A stretch of 64,000 nucleotides of DNA from UBA721 sp002705165 (lineage in GTDB: Bacteria > Planctomycetota > Planctomycetia > Pirellulales > Pirellulaceae), in contig JBJLEF010000004.1 in assembly GCA_045565995.1 (NCBI GenBank), positions 124,001 to 188,000 of the forward strand. Direction: 5' to 3'. Shown here one piece after another: positions 53,591 to 62,832 of the stretch. A program made the position numbers and the translations under genes. The notes beneath the pieces were generated by a model. The model was not told the origin of the DNA. It did no database searches and was given only the letters and a program-made list of their open reading frames with translations. How positions within the stretch are numbered: the stretch's first letter is position 1; each line of letters opens with the position of its first letter.

Positions 53591-54736
53591 CTATTCGGAG
53601 CCTAAAGCACGGTCTAAATCCTGGATCAGGTCGTCTACGTCTTCGAGTCCCACAGAAAGCCGTATTAACTCATCGGAGATGCCATTCGCCAGTCTGGCCT
53701 CCCGATCATAACTGGCATGTGACATGGAGGCTGGTTGTTCAATTAGAGACTCAACTGCCCCAAGCGATACAGCAAGTTGGAAGAGTTGGGTGCTCCCCGC
53801 CACTTGTTTGGCCTTTGCAAAATCTCCGCGAAGTTCGAAGCTGAGCATACCGCCGAACCCGCCACGCATTTGCTTTGCGGCTATGTCGAAACCGACGAAA
53901 TCAGGTAAGCCTGGGTATAGTACTCGCTTGATACGGGGGTCATCAGAAAGATAGTTGGCTATGGTTAACGCACTTTCTGACTGAGCTTTGACTCGCAGGT
54001 CGAGCGTTTTCATCCCCCTTGAAATGAGAAAAGAGTCAAGTGGACTCATGCAATTGCCAGTAGCATTCTGGATGAAATAAAGCTGGTCAAATAACTCCTT
54101 AGACTTAACTACTAAAGCGCCTCCCAAAGCGTCGGAATGGCCACCTAAATACTTGGTCGCTGAATGCATGACAATATCGACGCCAAGGTCCAGCGGGCGT
54201 GTTAGCGAGGGGGTTGCGAAAGTGTTGTCCACGCCAATTAATATACCGGCGTTGGATGCAATCGCAGCACAGGCGGCTATATCGGTGATGGACATTAGTG
54301 GATTGCCTGGACTTTCGATCCAAATTAACTTGGTGTTGGATTGGATCCCTTCGGATAACTTAGCCGGATCCGTAGCATCGACAAGTGAGACGTCAATGCC
54401 ACTCCGATTGCATATCTTGTGTAGTAATCGATAAGTGCCGCCGTAGATATCGGCTCCCGCGAGAATATGGTCTCCGGACTTAAGCAGCATCGACACACAA
54501 TGGGTTGCGGCCATTCCACTCGAGAACGCTAAGGCGTCCGTCCCATTCTCCAATGCGGCGAGGGTCGTCTCCATTCGGTCCCGTGTTGGGTTTCCGCTAC
54601 GTGAATAGTCATATTCCCCCCATACGCCCGGTTCGTCCTGAACATAAGTCGACGCCAAATGAATGGGCGGTACGACTGCGCCCGTAGTTTTGCAACGCTC
54701 ATTCCCAATGTGAATCGCCTTGGTGCGAAATTTCAT
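53591..54736 (-). CDS. Cystathionine gamma-synthase/lyase family PLP enzyme
   Basis: A 381-residue protein of the Cys/Met metabolism PLP family. SSGMAATHCVSMLL, GADIYGGTYRL, WIESPGNPL, VDNTFATP and SATKYLGGHSD are diagnostic, with the PLP lysine at about residue 196. The family includes cystathionine gamma-synthase, gamma-lyase, beta-lyase and O-acylhomoserine sulfhydrylase. The sequence alone does not separate these. It follows a homologous gene after four bases, so the pair likely performs successive steps of transsulfuration to or from homocysteine. Confidence 0.92.
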   Translation of the reverse strand: MKFRTKAIHIGNERCKTTGAVVPPIHLASTYVQDEPGVWGEYDYSRSGNPTRDRMETTLAALENGTDALAFSSGMAATHCVSMLLKSGDHILAGADIYGGTYRLLHKICNRSGIDVSLVDATDPAKLSEGIQSNTKLIWIESPGNPLMSITDIAACAAIASNAGILIGVDNTFATPSLTRPLDLGVDIVMHSATKYLGGHSDALGGALVVKSKELFDQLYFIQNATGNCMSPLDSFLISRGMKTLDLRVKAQSESALTIANYLSDDPRIKRVLYPGLPDFVGFDIAAKQMRGGFGGMLSFELRGDFAKAKQVAGSTQLFQLAVSLGAVESLIEQPASMSHASYDREARLANGISDELIRLSVGLEDVDDLIQDLDRALGSE

Positions 54737-54740
54737 CTAA

Positions 54741-55931
54741 TTAGCCCTCTAACGCTTGATGGAGGTCTTGGATTAAGTCGTTCGTATCTTCAATACCGAT
54801 CGCCATGCGTATCATGTTGTCTTTAATGCCATAGGCAGCTCTCTCGTCTGCCGGAAGCTCGTAATAGCTCATCACTAAAGGTTGTTCGATTAGCGACTCG
54901 ACCCCACCCAGGGACGGGCCGATCTTAGGTAACCGACACCGGTCCACAACATCCGCCGTCGCACGCCAGTCGGCATCTCGTAATTCGAACGTAATTAAGC
55001 CTCCGTAGCCCCGCATTTGATTCTTCGCTACCTCATGATAGGCATGACTTGCCAGCCCAGGGTAGTAGACCTTGCTGACTCGAGGGTGGGATTCCAAAAA
55101 GGTAGCGATTGCCATTCCATTAGCATTGTGGCGTTCCATCCGAACGTCAAACGTCTTCAGTCCGCGTTGAAGCAAGTAGCAGTTGTGTGCAGAGTTAATC
55201 GAGCCGAGGATCCCTCGTAAATACCGGATGTCAGCCAGTTGATCTTTGCCACCGATAATCACTCCGGCGAGGAGGTCATTGTGACCAGCGAGATATTTGG
55301 TGGCGGAGTGTAACACGTAGTCGACGCCGTAACTGATTGGTTTGACGTTGTAAGGAGTGGCCAGTGTCGCGTCTATTAAAGTCTCCACCCCTGTTCGCTT
55401 GCCGATTGCAGCAAATCTTTCCAAATCCACGACACTTAAATGAGGATTTGTTGGTGATTCACTCACTAGCAGCTTGGTGTTTTTGTTAATGGCTGCTTCC
55501 ATCGCTTCATAGTTACAGGCTTCCACTTGGCGAGTAACAACGCCAAACCTCGACATGTGTTTTGAACAGAACTCCCGACTTCGGTGATAGCACTCGTCAA
55601 AAAACACAACTTCATCTCCGGCATTTAACTTGGCCATGATGACACCCACGATTGCCGCCATGCCGCTTGAATACAGCACGGCATCTTCCCCGCCATCTAA
55701 AGCGGCGAGCTTACGCTCTACTACGGCTTCGTTGGGATTGCCGTATCTGCCGTATTCGCCACGTTGTTCTTTGTTTTCAATATAATCAATCACGGCCTGT
55801 GTGTTTGCAAAGGTATAGGTGGAAGCCATCACGATCGGATCGGTGATGGAGTCTAAAGCCTTTTGGTGATCTTCGCCGCCGTGGATTGCCGTGGTTGATT
55901 CGCCGTATTCTTGGCCATGTTGTAATGCCAT
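54741..55931 (-). CDS. Cystathionine gamma-synthase/lyase family PLP enzyme (second copy)
   Basis: A 396-residue homolog of the downstream gene, with SSGMAAIVGVIMAKL, FDECYHRSREFC, LVSESPTNPHLS, IDATLATPYN and SATKYLAGHND (PLP Lys about 212). Differences from its neighbour, such as FDECYHRSREF in place of GADIYGGTYRL, suggest a different member of the family. One may be the synthase and the other the lyase. It is the first gene of the pair and follows a structured leader of about 210 bases. Start ATG 55931. Confidence 0.92.
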   Translation of the reverse strand: MALQHGQEYGESTTAIHGGEDHQKALDSITDPIVMASTYTFANTQAVIDYIENKEQRGEYGRYGNPNEAVVERKLAALDGGEDAVLYSSGMAAIVGVIMAKLNAGDEVVFFDECYHRSREFCSKHMSRFGVVTRQVEACNYEAMEAAINKNTKLLVSESPTNPHLSVVDLERFAAIGKRTGVETLIDATLATPYNVKPISYGVDYVLHSATKYLAGHNDLLAGVIIGGKDQLADIRYLRGILGSINSAHNCYLLQRGLKTFDVRMERHNANGMAIATFLESHPRVSKVYYPGLASHAYHEVAKNQMRGYGGLITFELRDADWRATADVVDRCRLPKIGPSLGGVESLIEQPLVMSYYELPADERAAYGIKDNMIRMAIGIEDTNDLIQDLHQALEG

Positions 55932-56017
55932 AGGACTACTACATCCGCTGTAAAGGATTGAGAGTGTTGCTCTTGTAGAGAGTTTGTACCGAACTGCAAC
56001 ATCTAACAGCAGAAACC

Positions 56018-56073
56018 TTACACAGTGAGTTGTGTAGGTGGCACTTTAGCAGATAAAGGCTGCAAGCGGCCAC
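56018..56073 (-). promoter_or_regulatory. Structured leader RNA candidate before the cystathionine synthase pair
   Basis: Two adjacent hairpins lie in the 210-base leader. The 5' one pairs GTGGC/GCCAC and GCAG/CTGC (56038-56073) with an internal loop. The second pairs ACACA/TGTGT (56020-56035), extended by CCT/AGG with one bulged base. It resembles no SAM riboswitch I know well: the CUUGCAG and GCUAAAG bits recall SAM-II only loosely. No U-tract follows, so it may be an antiterminator or ligand-binding RNA. Confidence 0.35.
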
Positions 56074-56114
56074 AAACCCCTATAGCTTGATAATAGTACA
56101 GTTTTGAAATTACG

Positions 56115-56138
56115 CAAGGCTCCCTAGGGGAAACCTTG
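56115..56138 (-). terminator. Hairpin just after the 56142 gene
   Basis: CAAGG and CCTTG arms (56115-56119 and 56134-56138) plus an inner CCC/GGG give a stem-loop four bases after the stop codon. No T-tract follows, so it may stabilise the mRNA end or act as a weak terminator. Confidence 0.35.
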
Positions 56139-56141
56139 AAG

Positions 56142-56744
56142 TTACGGGCGAAGCGGGTTGGCGGGGTAATTGTTATTGGCAGCTTGACGTTGTTGGTCAA
56201 CGGTTTGTACGCGGATTTGACTCGATACGGATCGGATGGCCGGCGCTCGTGACGTAATCACCGCTGGTGAGTTGTCCGAGGGAAGCCGTCGGAACTGAAC
56301 GGAGTCCTCGATTATTTCGGGACTAACCTCTTCAGGCATCGCGCCACCGTTCGCCGGAGTCGGTTCACCGCCAGAATCGAGTATCACACCACCAGAGCTA
56401 AACTGATTACCACAGCACGAAGACTCATAAAACCTGGCAGAAAAAAACAAACCATTACCGGATTGCCGTCGGACACCGCGGCATGGTAACAATGCATTAA
56501 AAGTGTCCCGAATTCCTTGAGCAATTGTCGGCAATAGCGGTTGGCAACAATCCCCACTTTCCATTACGGAATTGCCAACCACTGACCCTGTACCTGCCTG
56601 CGATGTGTTGGAATTACTTGTTAGGAAAGGATAGTTAATGGCTCTTGAAGAAGGGTAGTATGCACGTGGATTGATACCCTCCTGAGCGAGCATTGGCACC
56701 GTAAAAATGGAAAATAAAATCGTTATGGTGACGATGGATTTCAT
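56142..56744 (-). CDS. Hypothetical secreted protein
   Basis: A 200-residue protein with a signal peptide (ITILFSIFTVPMLAQEG, about 1-20). The mature part is Ser/Gly/Asn/Pro-rich with a Cys pair in ESGDCCQPLL and another in SSCCGNQFS, which could form disulfides outside the cytoplasm. No domain was recognised. It lies between the cystathionine pair and a divergent envelope protein gene. Its 3' end is followed by a hairpin. Confidence 0.65.
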   Translation of the reverse strand: MKSIVTITILFSIFTVPMLAQEGINPRAYYPSSRAINYPFLTSNSNTSQAGTGSVVGNSVMESGDCCQPLLPTIAQGIRDTFNALLPCRGVRRQSGNGLFFSARFYESSCCGNQFSSGGVILDSGGEPTPANGGAMPEEVSPEIIEDSVQFRRLPSDNSPAVITSRAPAIRSVSSQIRVQTVDQQRQAANNNYPANPLRP

Positions 56745-56916
56745 GAGATCTACCTTGCACTGCGAGCGAGCAAACGAATTAACTATTGCTTTCTTCGTCG
56801 CGTCACAACCTGAAGAATCATAATAATTCTATCAGTCGTTAGCTACTTCGCACCTTGCCTATTTTCACAAAACATTTAGGTTGCCGTTGACGGCGTGGCT
56901 AAAGATAAGCTAATCA

Positions 56917-58092
56917 TTGGGGATGTTCTGTTTCATATCTGCAAAATCGAATAGTAAACAGGTAGGTGCACAGCTATTTCGCTGCGTTTTCTCTGTCGTT
57001 CTCCTTGCCTTTTGGCATCAACCTTTGCATGCCCAACGGAAGATTGAGTGGGTAGACGGTGGTGATCCCCTGAGCTTGGTATCGCTTCAGGATGAGAGTG
57101 GGCTCGGAGAACCGGGTTTTGATCCTTATGGCAATACAGGAGCGCCAAACCCACCAGAGTTTGGTGGGAACGCGGTGGGTACCCCTCCCGATAAACCGTG
57201 GTTTGGGCAGCCCTATACGGCACCGAAAGACCCACCTAGCGGCTCGCTTTCGAGCAGTCTTTTTGGTGGCAGCTCGACGAATCGTTTCAGTGATTTATTG
57301 CGATTCGCTGAGACACCTCGAATGCAATACGGCTGGATCAATGATGGTAACGGGCCACAAGATCTTTCTATGCAAGAATTTGATTTCTCCGTTGTATTTG
57401 CTTTTCCTAATTTCCTCAAGACGGAACAGCCTTTATACGTAGCGCCGACTTTTGGCCTGAATTTGCTTCAGGGGGCAGGGGGAGTCGGGCTTCCCAATCA
57501 GGCCTACAGTGGGGTCCTTGAAATGCAATGGCAATCGGACCCTCAAGAACGCTTTAACGTTAACGCAGGCGTATCAGTGGGTGTGCACTCGGATTTTAAT
57601 ACTTTCAGTAGCGACAGTATTCGACTGACCGGTCATGCCTTATTCAATCTTGGCCTAACTGAGGACACGACGTTTCGCGGTGGTTTGTACTATTACGACC
57701 GAATTGAGCTGAAGATGCTGCCGGCTATTGGCTTGATTTGGCAACCCCATTCCGAGGCACGAATTGAGCTATTTTTCCCTCGTCCTCGCATTTCGCAGTA
57801 CCTAACTTCGTTCAGCAACTACGATGTCTGGTGGTATTATGGCGGTGAGATCGGCGGTGGGAGCTGGACCATGCGTCAGGATAGCGGGATTAAGACACAA
57901 ACGGATCTTAATGATATTCGGATCACCACGGGGCTAGAATTCGGTCTCCCAGAGCAATTGCGTATTGGGGAACGTATGGGTTATCTGGAGGCAGGCTTAG
58001 TGTTCGATCGGGAAGTCTCGTTTAGAGATTCCCCATTGTCTAATTTTGATCCCGGTACGACGATCATGCTCCGTGCAGGGCTAGGTTATTAA
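56917..58092 (+). CDS. Hypothetical outer-membrane beta-barrel-like protein
   Basis: A 391-residue protein with an N-terminal hydrophobic export segment (SVVLLAFWHQPLHAQRK). A Gly/Pro-rich region follows (FDPYGNTGAPNPPEFGG, LSSSLFGGSS). The last 250 residues contain alternating short beta strands (VVFAFPNFLKTEQPLYVAPTF, FRGGLYYYDRIELKML, YLEAGLVFDREV) and end MLRAGLGY, consistent with an outer-membrane barrel C-terminus. No family was recognised. It ends four bases into the convergent heme-protein gene. Location is inferred from these patterns. Confidence 0.68.
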   Translation: MGMFCFISAKSNSKQVGAQLFRCVFSVVLLAFWHQPLHAQRKIEWVDGGDPLSLVSLQDESGLGEPGFDPYGNTGAPNPPEFGGNAVGTPPDKPWFGQPYTAPKDPPSGSLSSSLFGGSSTNRFSDLLRFAETPRMQYGWINDGNGPQDLSMQEFDFSVVFAFPNFLKTEQPLYVAPTFGLNLLQGAGGVGLPNQAYSGVLEMQWQSDPQERFNVNAGVSVGVHSDFNTFSSDSIRLTGHALFNLGLTEDTTFRGGLYYYDRIELKMLPAIGLIWQPHSEARIELFFPRPRISQYLTSFSNYDVWWYYGGEIGGGSWTMRQDSGIKTQTDLNDIRITTGLEFGLPEQLRIGERMGYLEAGLVFDREVSFRDSPLSNFDPGTTIMLRAGLGY

Positions 58093-61000
58093 TTCCACTG
58101 AAATTGGACCTGGCTTTCCAAATCTGGCACGGCGTTTATTAGTACATCTTCTGTCTTTCGGATCGATTGCTGGACACCAATCACGACACGATGTGTACCG
58201 TTGCTGAGGTTAATCGTGGCTATTCCTGAGTTTAATGGCGTCGGCTTGCCGTTAATCCACATGAGGATTCCATCAGCGTTCTTTATCTTGATGGTGATCT
58301 TTCCTGGTTGAGTTACCACGATATTTGACCTCAGGAAGCTGAAAAGATTGTCTGCCGTATGAGGCGCGATGGCGGGTAGTTCTTTCGTAGGTACAGTACC
58401 TTGGACCGTGGCATAATGTTTTTCCCACTGAAACTCCTCAGCCTCTTTGGATGCACTATCAATTCCGGTGCGGTTAAGGAGTCGATGGGCCGAGGGAGAG
58501 ACTTGCAAAACTTCCCATGTGCGGCCGTAGCGTTCTTTACTTATTTCGAATTCACCGACTTTTCCTAGCCGTGAGAGGAAGCTCACAAGATGAATAAGCT
58601 CGGTTCGCGTCAATTCATCGACCGTCCCATCTGGCATGAGAGAACGACTTTCTTTCTGAAGCTCAATGTCAGCTTTGAGAATTGATGCGATCTCGTCCTT
58701 CGCTGTGCGTAGGTGTATTTCTGAGTCGTCTGATTGAATAATGATTCCGCTTGTAATCCGACCGTTCACATCGAGAATTTGTACAGCGTGGAAGTTTTCC
58801 TTGATTTTGTTATTAGGTGCTAAAAGGCTTTCAATCAGGTAGTCCGTTGGAGCACTTGCGCCAATACTGATAAGATCGGGGCCTACCTTACCTCCAGAAC
58901 CACCGATACCGTGGCATAGCATACATTGCAGGCTCTTTCTGCGGTAAATATCTTGCCCCAAGTGGGGGTCCCCTATCTTACTTACCTCCTCAACCAACGC
59001 GTCCTTTAGATCAGCCGTTAATACCCATCCCGCCGCGGAGACATTGCCGGCTTTACGAAATGCATTTATGATAGCTGGCAATTCACTACCTGTGGAACGA
59101 GTAATAGATACAGCCAACTTAGCGTTGTCTGCAGGTAGCTGTGCCGAGGCTAAAGAAGCTAATAAGATGTCCCGCCCCTTCTGTGAGGAGAGTAAAGTCG
59201 GCAAGGTAGCCGTAGCCACGGTATCGTCTCGAGATAAGTCCGCGAGTTGGGCTTCGACGGCTTTGTTAAGGGAGATTTTCGATAACGCGTTAAGACCTGC
59301 AGAGCGTAGTGTGGAGTCGTCGTCCGTAACTAACTCACTGAGCAAAGCGAGGGACGCTTCGCCTTTAATAACGCCAAGAGCAAAGATCGCCTCGACGCGA
59401 AGGTCTGAGGGTTTGGCCGCCGAAGTATACACATAGGCGTAGTGTGTCTTTAGTTGCCAGGCTGCAGTTGCTCGCAAAAGCTGCAGATCCCATTTCATTT
59501 TCACGTACGACTGAGCGATCTCAGACGCGTCTGCGGGAACGAGTTTTCGACTAGCCGAGTTGGTAATTATCTCGAGTGTTGCGAATTTTGATAGTTCCGG
59601 GTCAATTAATGTTCCCTTGTCGATTAACCAAAGCAGGGCGGTCTGGACGGCAGAAGCGTCGCCATATTGACCAATGGCGATTGCGATGTCAAAGCTTGAA
59701 GCTTGCGGCGCTTTGTTTTCGGTAAGAATTGTGGATAAGGTCTGCCCTACGTTGGAACTATCAATTGACTTTAACGCGAAGAGAAGCTGCGATGAATTCC
59801 GACCAAAAGTGAATTCGCCAGATTGTACCTTTGGTAGCCAAGTCGCTTTAGTGTCTCTAAGAGCGCGCCATGTTGCGAAATCCAGAAACCGATCTAGGGG
59901 TTGTTCAAGGACAGTCGTTAAGGCAGCAATCGATTGGAGATCGGCATTCTCTGACAGTGCGCGGACAGCCTCCAAACGGACGCGAGGGTTTTCGTCTTTG
60001 ACGCCGTGCAAGTAATAGCTTTTATGATCGGGTAACTTGTCCCTACGTACGCTAGATAGTCTCATCGCCGCCGCACGAACTCTATGGTCGGAACTGGAGA
60101 GTAGTGACTCAATCATATCGGGGTCAAAATGCATGACATTTTGGAGTGCCCACATACCTTCCAGTAGATTATGGGTATAGCGAGTTGATGTCTTGTCTTG
60201 ATCGTGGATCCAATGATGGACTGCTGCCACGACTTCACTTGTTTTTCGCGTTTTAAGTTCGAGTTTGGCATGAAGACGGACCCAATTCTCTGGTACCTCC
60301 AGCAGCTTGACGAGTTCCACCACGGACAGTTGCTCGAAGTTGGGATTTTCAAGCAGGGGGCGATTCTTAGCGGTGATTCTCCAGATGCGGCCATGAACAT
60401 GATCACGTCTGTCGTCTCGGAAATCTACTTCACCGTGCTGGATGATAGGGTTGTACCAATCAGCGACGTAGATAGCGCCATCCGGTCCCATTTTGACGTC
60501 AATCGGTCGAAAAGCGACGTGACTGGATTTGATAACCTCGGTTACCTGATTACTCGAAAATCCTGCTCCATTTTCCGTGACTTCAAAACGACAGACGCGA
60601 TTTCCTCGAAAATCATTCGTCACCATCGTTCCGCGCCAGTCTTTTGGGAGATGCCTGCCACTGAGAATCTCAAGGCCGCAATGTTTTGGACTTCCGGGAT
60701 TAAGGCCCGCTAGAAATCTGGGTTCATTAGGGGCGGCTCGAAAAACGGCGCCGGGAAAAACATAATTAATACCTTCTACGAAAGCTCCGTCTGTTGCAAA
60801 CGAATTCCCCCAATAGTCAAAATGATGGCCCCACGGATTAACAAAGCCACGACAGTAAACTTCTAACTCCATGGATTCCGGCCGAAAACGCCAAATTCCG
60901 CCGCCCAAAAGGCGTTTTACGCCGGCTGGGGTTTCGACGTGACTGTGGATGTAGATTGATTGGTTCATATACAAAGCGCCATCAGGTCCCCAACGAAGAG

Positions 61001-61514
61001 TATGTAAGAGATGGTGGGTATCCTCCGTTCCGAAGCCAGAGAGTATAGTACGGGTCCGATCAGCTACCCCGTCACCGTTTGAGTCGCTGTAATGAACCAA
61101 ATCAGTACTGTTCGCGACATAAACACCTCCGTCACCAGGTACAACACCGGTTGGTATCAGTAAATTGTCGATGAAGACGGTTCGTTGGTCGGCTTGCCCG
61201 TCTCCGGTAGTGTCTTTGAGGACGATGATTTTATCGGTAGCCGGTAGTCCTGGCTTGATTTGAGGATAGACCTCACTGGAGGCCACCCACAATTGTCCGT
61301 GGGAGTCGAAATTCATATGGATTGGTTTGGCCAACTGGGGATCTGATGCATAGAGATTTACTTCAAACCCGTCAGGGATAATAAACGTAGCCTTTTCTAA
61401 ATCCGGATCCGGATTTGGAATATCCTTTAAGTTTCGCTGGCCAACGGCAGTATTGATAAGAGAAAAATAGATTACCGCGAACAGTGTAGTAAGTGCCGGA
61501 TTTATTTTCGACAT
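58089..61514 (-). CDS. Secreted PVC-type dehydrogenase-HEAT-cytochrome c protein
   Basis: A 1141-residue exported protein. A signal peptide (about 1-25) is followed by the membrane-bound dehydrogenase propeller (about 40-400; FDSHGQLWVASSEVYPQI, GDGGVYVANSTDLVHY, VADWYNPIIQHGEVDFRDDR, shown here as VADWYNPIIQHGEV). HEAT repeats span about 420-830. A cytochrome domain has CMLCH at about 862-866 followed by LIESLLAPNNKIKENFHAV. The last 110 residues (VTQPGKITIKIKNADGILMW) look like a PA14/CBM-type module. It is the fused form of the architecture split at 34649-39706. Oxidation of a sugar with electrons leaving via heme is the usual proposal. Confidence 0.93.
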   Translation of the reverse strand: MSKINPALTTLFAVIYFSLINTAVGQRNLKDIPNPDPDLEKATFIIPDGFEVNLYASDPQLAKPIHMNFDSHGQLWVASSEVYPQIKPGLPATDKIIVLKDTTGDGQADQRTVFIDNLLIPTGVVPGDGGVYVANSTDLVHYSDSNGDGVADRTRTILSGFGTEDTHHLLHTLRWGPDGALYMNQSIYIHSHVETPAGVKRLLGGGIWRFRPESMELEVYCRGFVNPWGHHFDYWGNSFATDGAFVEGINYVFPGAVFRAAPNEPRFLAGLNPGSPKHCGLEILSGRHLPKDWRGTMVTNDFRGNRVCRFEVTENGAGFSSNQVTEVIKSSHVAFRPIDVKMGPDGAIYVADWYNPIIQHGEVDFRDDRRDHVHGRIWRITAKNRPLLENPNFEQLSVVELVKLLEVPENWVRLHAKLELKTRKTSEVVAAVHHWIHDQDKTSTRYTHNLLEGMWALQNVMHFDPDMIESLLSSSDHRVRAAAMRLSSVRRDKLPDHKSYYLHGVKDENPRVRLEAVRALSENADLQSIAALTTVLEQPLDRFLDFATWRALRDTKATWLPKVQSGEFTFGRNSSQLLFALKSIDSSNVGQTLSTILTENKAPQASSFDIAIAIGQYGDASAVQTALLWLIDKGTLIDPELSKFATLEIITNSASRKLVPADASEIAQSYVKMKWDLQLLRATAAWQLKTHYAYVYTSAAKPSDLRVEAIFALGVIKGEASLALLSELVTDDDSTLRSAGLNALSKISLNKAVEAQLADLSRDDTVATATLPTLLSSQKGRDILLASLASAQLPADNAKLAVSITRSTGSELPAIINAFRKAGNVSAAGWVLTADLKDALVEEVSKIGDPHLGQDIYRRKSLQCMLCHGIGGSGGKVGPDLISIGASAPTDYLIESLLAPNNKIKENFHAVQILDVNGRITSGIIIQSDDSEIHLRTAKDEIASILKADIELQKESRSLMPDGTVDELTRTELIHLVSFLSRLGKVGEFEISKERYGRTWEVLQVSPSAHRLLNRTGIDSASKEAEEFQWEKHYATVQGTVPTKELPAIAPHTADNLFSFLRSNIVVTQPGKITIKIKNADGILMWINGKPTPLNSGIATINLSNGTHRVVIGVQQSIRKTEDVLINAVPDLESQVQFQWN

Positions 61515-61540
61515 TATGGGGGGCTATCCTACTTAGGTGA

Positions 61541-62764
61541 TTATTTGGCTGGCTTGATGGAAATAGTGAAGGGCTGGGGCCTGGAAAGTTCATAGACCCT
61601 ACGATCGTAATCATCAACTATTGCGTCAAATTTCGAAACTTCCGCAGCGTTATTCCCCTGTTCGTGCTTCCTAAACAGGAATAGGTACGTTTCGTTTTGG
61701 GGACGATGGCGATGGAAAAACATCATGTTTTTAGTGATGATAGCGTCATGCAATTCGGTAATTTGCTTCGCATCAACCGGGAGATGTATCTTCACACCTT
61801 TGGCTAAATCATCCCGACTATAGATTCCCAGGTTAATCCCAGCGGAAGTAAGCAGGTATCGTTTGCTCGGTAGGTCAGGGATCGCAAGGATCGCTGACTG
61901 ACCCGCGGATTTGCCGGATTGCGTGAGTCCGGGCAGTGGCATTTGGTTCGAAGTGGCCCTAATCGTGAATGTCTGATTGACACGATCTACAGTGACCCCA
62001 GAAACACCGGTCGAAGTTCCGTCGGTCGTGAGCCTGATTTTCTTGAGTGGAAGCTTCAAAGCGTCGGCGAAGGAAGAAGCCAATTGCCTATAACCTGTCG
62101 ATGTGAGGTGGACACCATTGCTAGTAAGCCCTTCGGCGTCTGTGAGGATCCAGAGACCCTGCCTGTCACGATTAGTCATTAAGTCATTGGTCGCATGAGG
62201 TTTGAGGGCCGCTAAATTGATAAAAGGAGAATCTTTTTCGGCAGCGTGTTCTTCGATAGCGTTACTGTAATGTCGTAGCTTCGTGTTATAGGCGTTGGGA
62301 GCAGGCAATGGCGGGCCAAGATTCTCGTAAGGCCGTGGTCCGACAAAAATATATCTTGTTGAAAATCTATCCAGATTATTGGTTAAAGTCTCGAGGTTGT
62401 TTTTGAACTGTTTTATTCCAGCGATTCCGCTGTGTGCCTCGTTTCCACCATAACAAATAATTATCACCGTCGGATTGGTAAGTGCCATGTCGTGAAGCAA
62501 CCTCTCCATTCCATTCTCGACCGTTCCGAAAACAGCACGGCTTTCGCCGCGAACGGTATCTCCAGCCCAGCCGAGATTCCGGAATCGAATGTCCCCCTCT
62601 AGGCGACTTCGGATTTCAGCTTCAAAGTGTCCATGTATTTGCATCCGCTCGACGAATGTCCCGCCAAGAAATGTAACGCGGTCGCCCGGTTTCAATAAGG
62701 GTTCGGCTGATACTTGGGTGAGCGAAAAAAACAGAAAGAAAATAGCGGTCGCGAAGTAACGCAT
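61541..62764 (-). CDS. Secreted SGNH-hydrolase-fold protein lacking the usual catalytic residues
   Basis: The 407-residue product starts at the ATG at 62764 (MRYFATAIFF), which gives a clean signal peptide; the frame extends to 62806. Block I reads VTFLGGTFVERMQ, so the GDS serine is replaced by Gly-Thr. Block II has NLGWAGDTVRGES, block III IICYGGNEAHSG (Asn kept), and block V SNGVHLTSTGYRQL with Asn where Asp is expected before His. It belongs to the planctomycete SGNH-like group found near dehydrogenase-cytochrome genes. Enzyme activity by the canonical triad is unlikely. It lies 26 bases upstream of the giant heme protein on the same strand. Confidence 0.83.
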   Translation of the reverse strand: MRYFATAIFFLFFSLTQVSAEPLLKPGDRVTFLGGTFVERMQIHGHFEAEIRSRLEGDIRFRNLGWAGDTVRGESRAVFGTVENGMERLLHDMALTNPTVIIICYGGNEAHSGIAGIKQFKNNLETLTNNLDRFSTRYIFVGPRPYENLGPPLPAPNAYNTKLRHYSNAIEEHAAEKDSPFINLAALKPHATNDLMTNRDRQGLWILTDAEGLTSNGVHLTSTGYRQLASSFADALKLPLKKIRLTTDGTSTGVSGVTVDRVNQTFTIRATSNQMPLPGLTQSGKSAGQSAILAIPDLPSKRYLLTSAGINLGIYSRDDLAKGVKIHLPVDAKQITELHDAIITKNMMFFHRHRPQNETYLFLFRKHEQGNNAAEVSKFDAIVDDYDRRVYELSRPQPFTISIKPAK

Positions 62765-62832
62765 ATTCGTTGAATAACTCCCAAGAAGAATGATTGATGT
62801 ATTCATTTTATCAAAAGTACACGCCGTGTGTC

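Noticed and set aside
55932..56141. Known SAM riboswitch in front of the cystathionine genes
   Set aside because: Two hairpins exist but the conserved SAM-I, SAM-II and SAM-IV cores are not present in a recognisable order, so it is reported only as a candidate unknown leader.
60198..60713. Plus-strand frame of 171 residues inside the giant heme protein gene
   Set aside because: It is antisense to the conserved dehydrogenase propeller and appears to arise from codon bias.
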